The position numbers were made by a program, and so were the translations under genes. From Ancylobacter rudongensis (GTDB taxonomy: Bacteria > Pseudomonadota > Alphaproteobacteria > Rhizobiales > Xanthobacteraceae), in assembly GCF_900100155.1 (NCBI RefSeq), contig NZ_FMTP01000002.1, positions 646,711 to 710,710 on the forward strand: 64,000 bases of DNA. Reading direction: 5' to 3'. Below the pieces are notes generated by a model that ran no database searches, was not told the origin of the DNA, and was given only the letters and a program-made list of their open reading frames with translations. Position 1 is the stretch's first letter. Every line of letters begins with the position of its first letter. Below are positions 63,558 through 64,000 of the stretch, one piece after another.

Positions 63558-64000
63558 TTTTAGACTAAAGCCCTGATTTACAAGGCGTTTTAGGACTGGC
63601 TGAGCCCAAGCACCCTCATTTCGTCCCACATATTTGAATTGCTGCGCGCCCCGACCGACCATTGAGCGCCCTCTCGCTTGGGCCGCGATCTGCCGGCTCT
63701 CGGGGTGCTCGGTCATCATGCGCTGCGGCCCAACCCTTTGCCGCGAAGCGGAGGCGATCGCCTTTAAAAAGTCGATGAAGGCGCTTGTCCGGACGCCCTT
63801 AGGATTTTGGCTCAGATCAACGGTTTGCACGACCACCAGCCGTTTGGCCGGCACAACGGCGATGATCTGGCCGCCATAGCCCGACGCGTAGAAGGCGTTC
63901 TTTCCCCAAATGTCCTCGGGAAGGGTCCACCACAAATAGCCATAGCCCTGCCGAATCCGCTTCGCCGAGGAATAGGTCGTGGTCGACTCCCTGACCCATG
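63558..64000 (-). pseudogene. Serine hydrolase (beta-lactamase class C-like), 3' part without a stop codon
   Basis: The gene enters from the right edge. The reading [15 protein letters not shown], then [22 protein letters not shown], then [11 protein letters not shown] is the normal C-terminus of class C-type serine hydrolases. The frame does not stop after this; it runs through roughly 60 unrelated residues into the antisense of tRNA-Ser and far beyond, to 62583. The natural end has therefore been replaced, probably by a recombination event at the tRNA. The end at 63558 is my choice. The upstream part of the gene is outside the window. Confidence 0.65.
63571..63585. other. Possible recombinase core-like inverted repeat next to tRNA-Ser
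   Basis: CCCTGATTTACAAGG is an imperfect 5-5-5 inverted repeat within an A/T-rich 35 bases just after the tRNA 3' end. Tyrosine recombinases often use such arms around tRNA genes. No integrase or direct-repeat partner is in the window, so this is tentative. Confidence 0.3.

Overview
The window is high-GC chromosomal DNA from an alphaproteobacterium, most likely a member of the Hyphomicrobiales (Xanthobacteraceae-like; this placement is inference from gene content). The clues are a CcrM-type adenine methyltransferase, the ahcY-ptsH-EIIA(Man)-hprK-chvG-chvI block, an imuA-imuB-dnaE2 cassette behind a GTTC-N7-GTTC SOS box, and the fused ATP-grasp/alpha-E, transglutaminase and DUF2126 cluster. 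No phage, IS or CRISPR was recognised. The one sign of mobile DNA is a tRNA-Ser next to a broken gene at the right edge.

Layout. 1-5.5 kb: 5' end of smc, a FUSC-type membrane protein, ccrM, a CsbD-like protein, mutY, a DUF721/DciA-like gene and a DsbA-type oxidoreductase with a Tat-like leader. 5.8-10.6 kb: VOC protein, PA0069-type radical SAM protein, small glycosyltransferase, moaB, zinc metallopeptidase, alpha/beta hydrolase. 10.8-13.4 kb: ring-cleaving dioxygenase, LysR regulator and a 2-Cys OhrR-like MarR regulator, which together with the hydrolase look like a quinone/electrophile-stress group. 13.5-16 kb: SorC-type regulator and SAF-domain oxidoreductase. 16.6-22.5 kb: the SOS mutagenesis cassette. 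22.6-26.9 kb: GtrA, PMT-fold glycosyltransferase, GtrB/ArnC-like GT2 and a divergent ChbG/HpnK-family deacetylase. Together these resemble the Francisella FlmF2/NaxD/FlmK lipid A amino-sugar pathway.

27-38 kb is mixed: DUF983, ExoD, an Hsp70/YegD-like protein, aldehyde dehydrogenase, a protein with two tandem sensor repeats and a degenerate GGDEF domain, ferredoxin-NADP reductase, a short MgtE, and others. 38.3-46.7 kb is the conserved ahcY / PTS / HprK / ChvGI block, then hugZ and a PckA homologue. That PckA keeps its P-loop but has lost the catalytic metal-site residues, so it looks like a pseudoenzyme in pckA's usual place. 46.7-50.4 kb: NhaD-type antiporter, recR, AmpG-like transporter.

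50.6-57.5 kb holds three genes for a widespread but poorly understood system: a transglutaminase, a circularly permuted ATP-grasp fused to alpha-E, and a transglutaminase-DUF2126 protein. 57.8-62.3 kb is a two-gene RND efflux operon without an outer-membrane channel gene. The window closes with a small secreted protein, tRNA-Ser(GGA), and the 3' part of a serine hydrolase that has no stop codon before the tRNA. The strongest leads are the degenerate PckA, the NaxD-like lipid-modification cluster, the tandem-sensor protein with a dead GGDEF, and the tRNA-Ser boundary.
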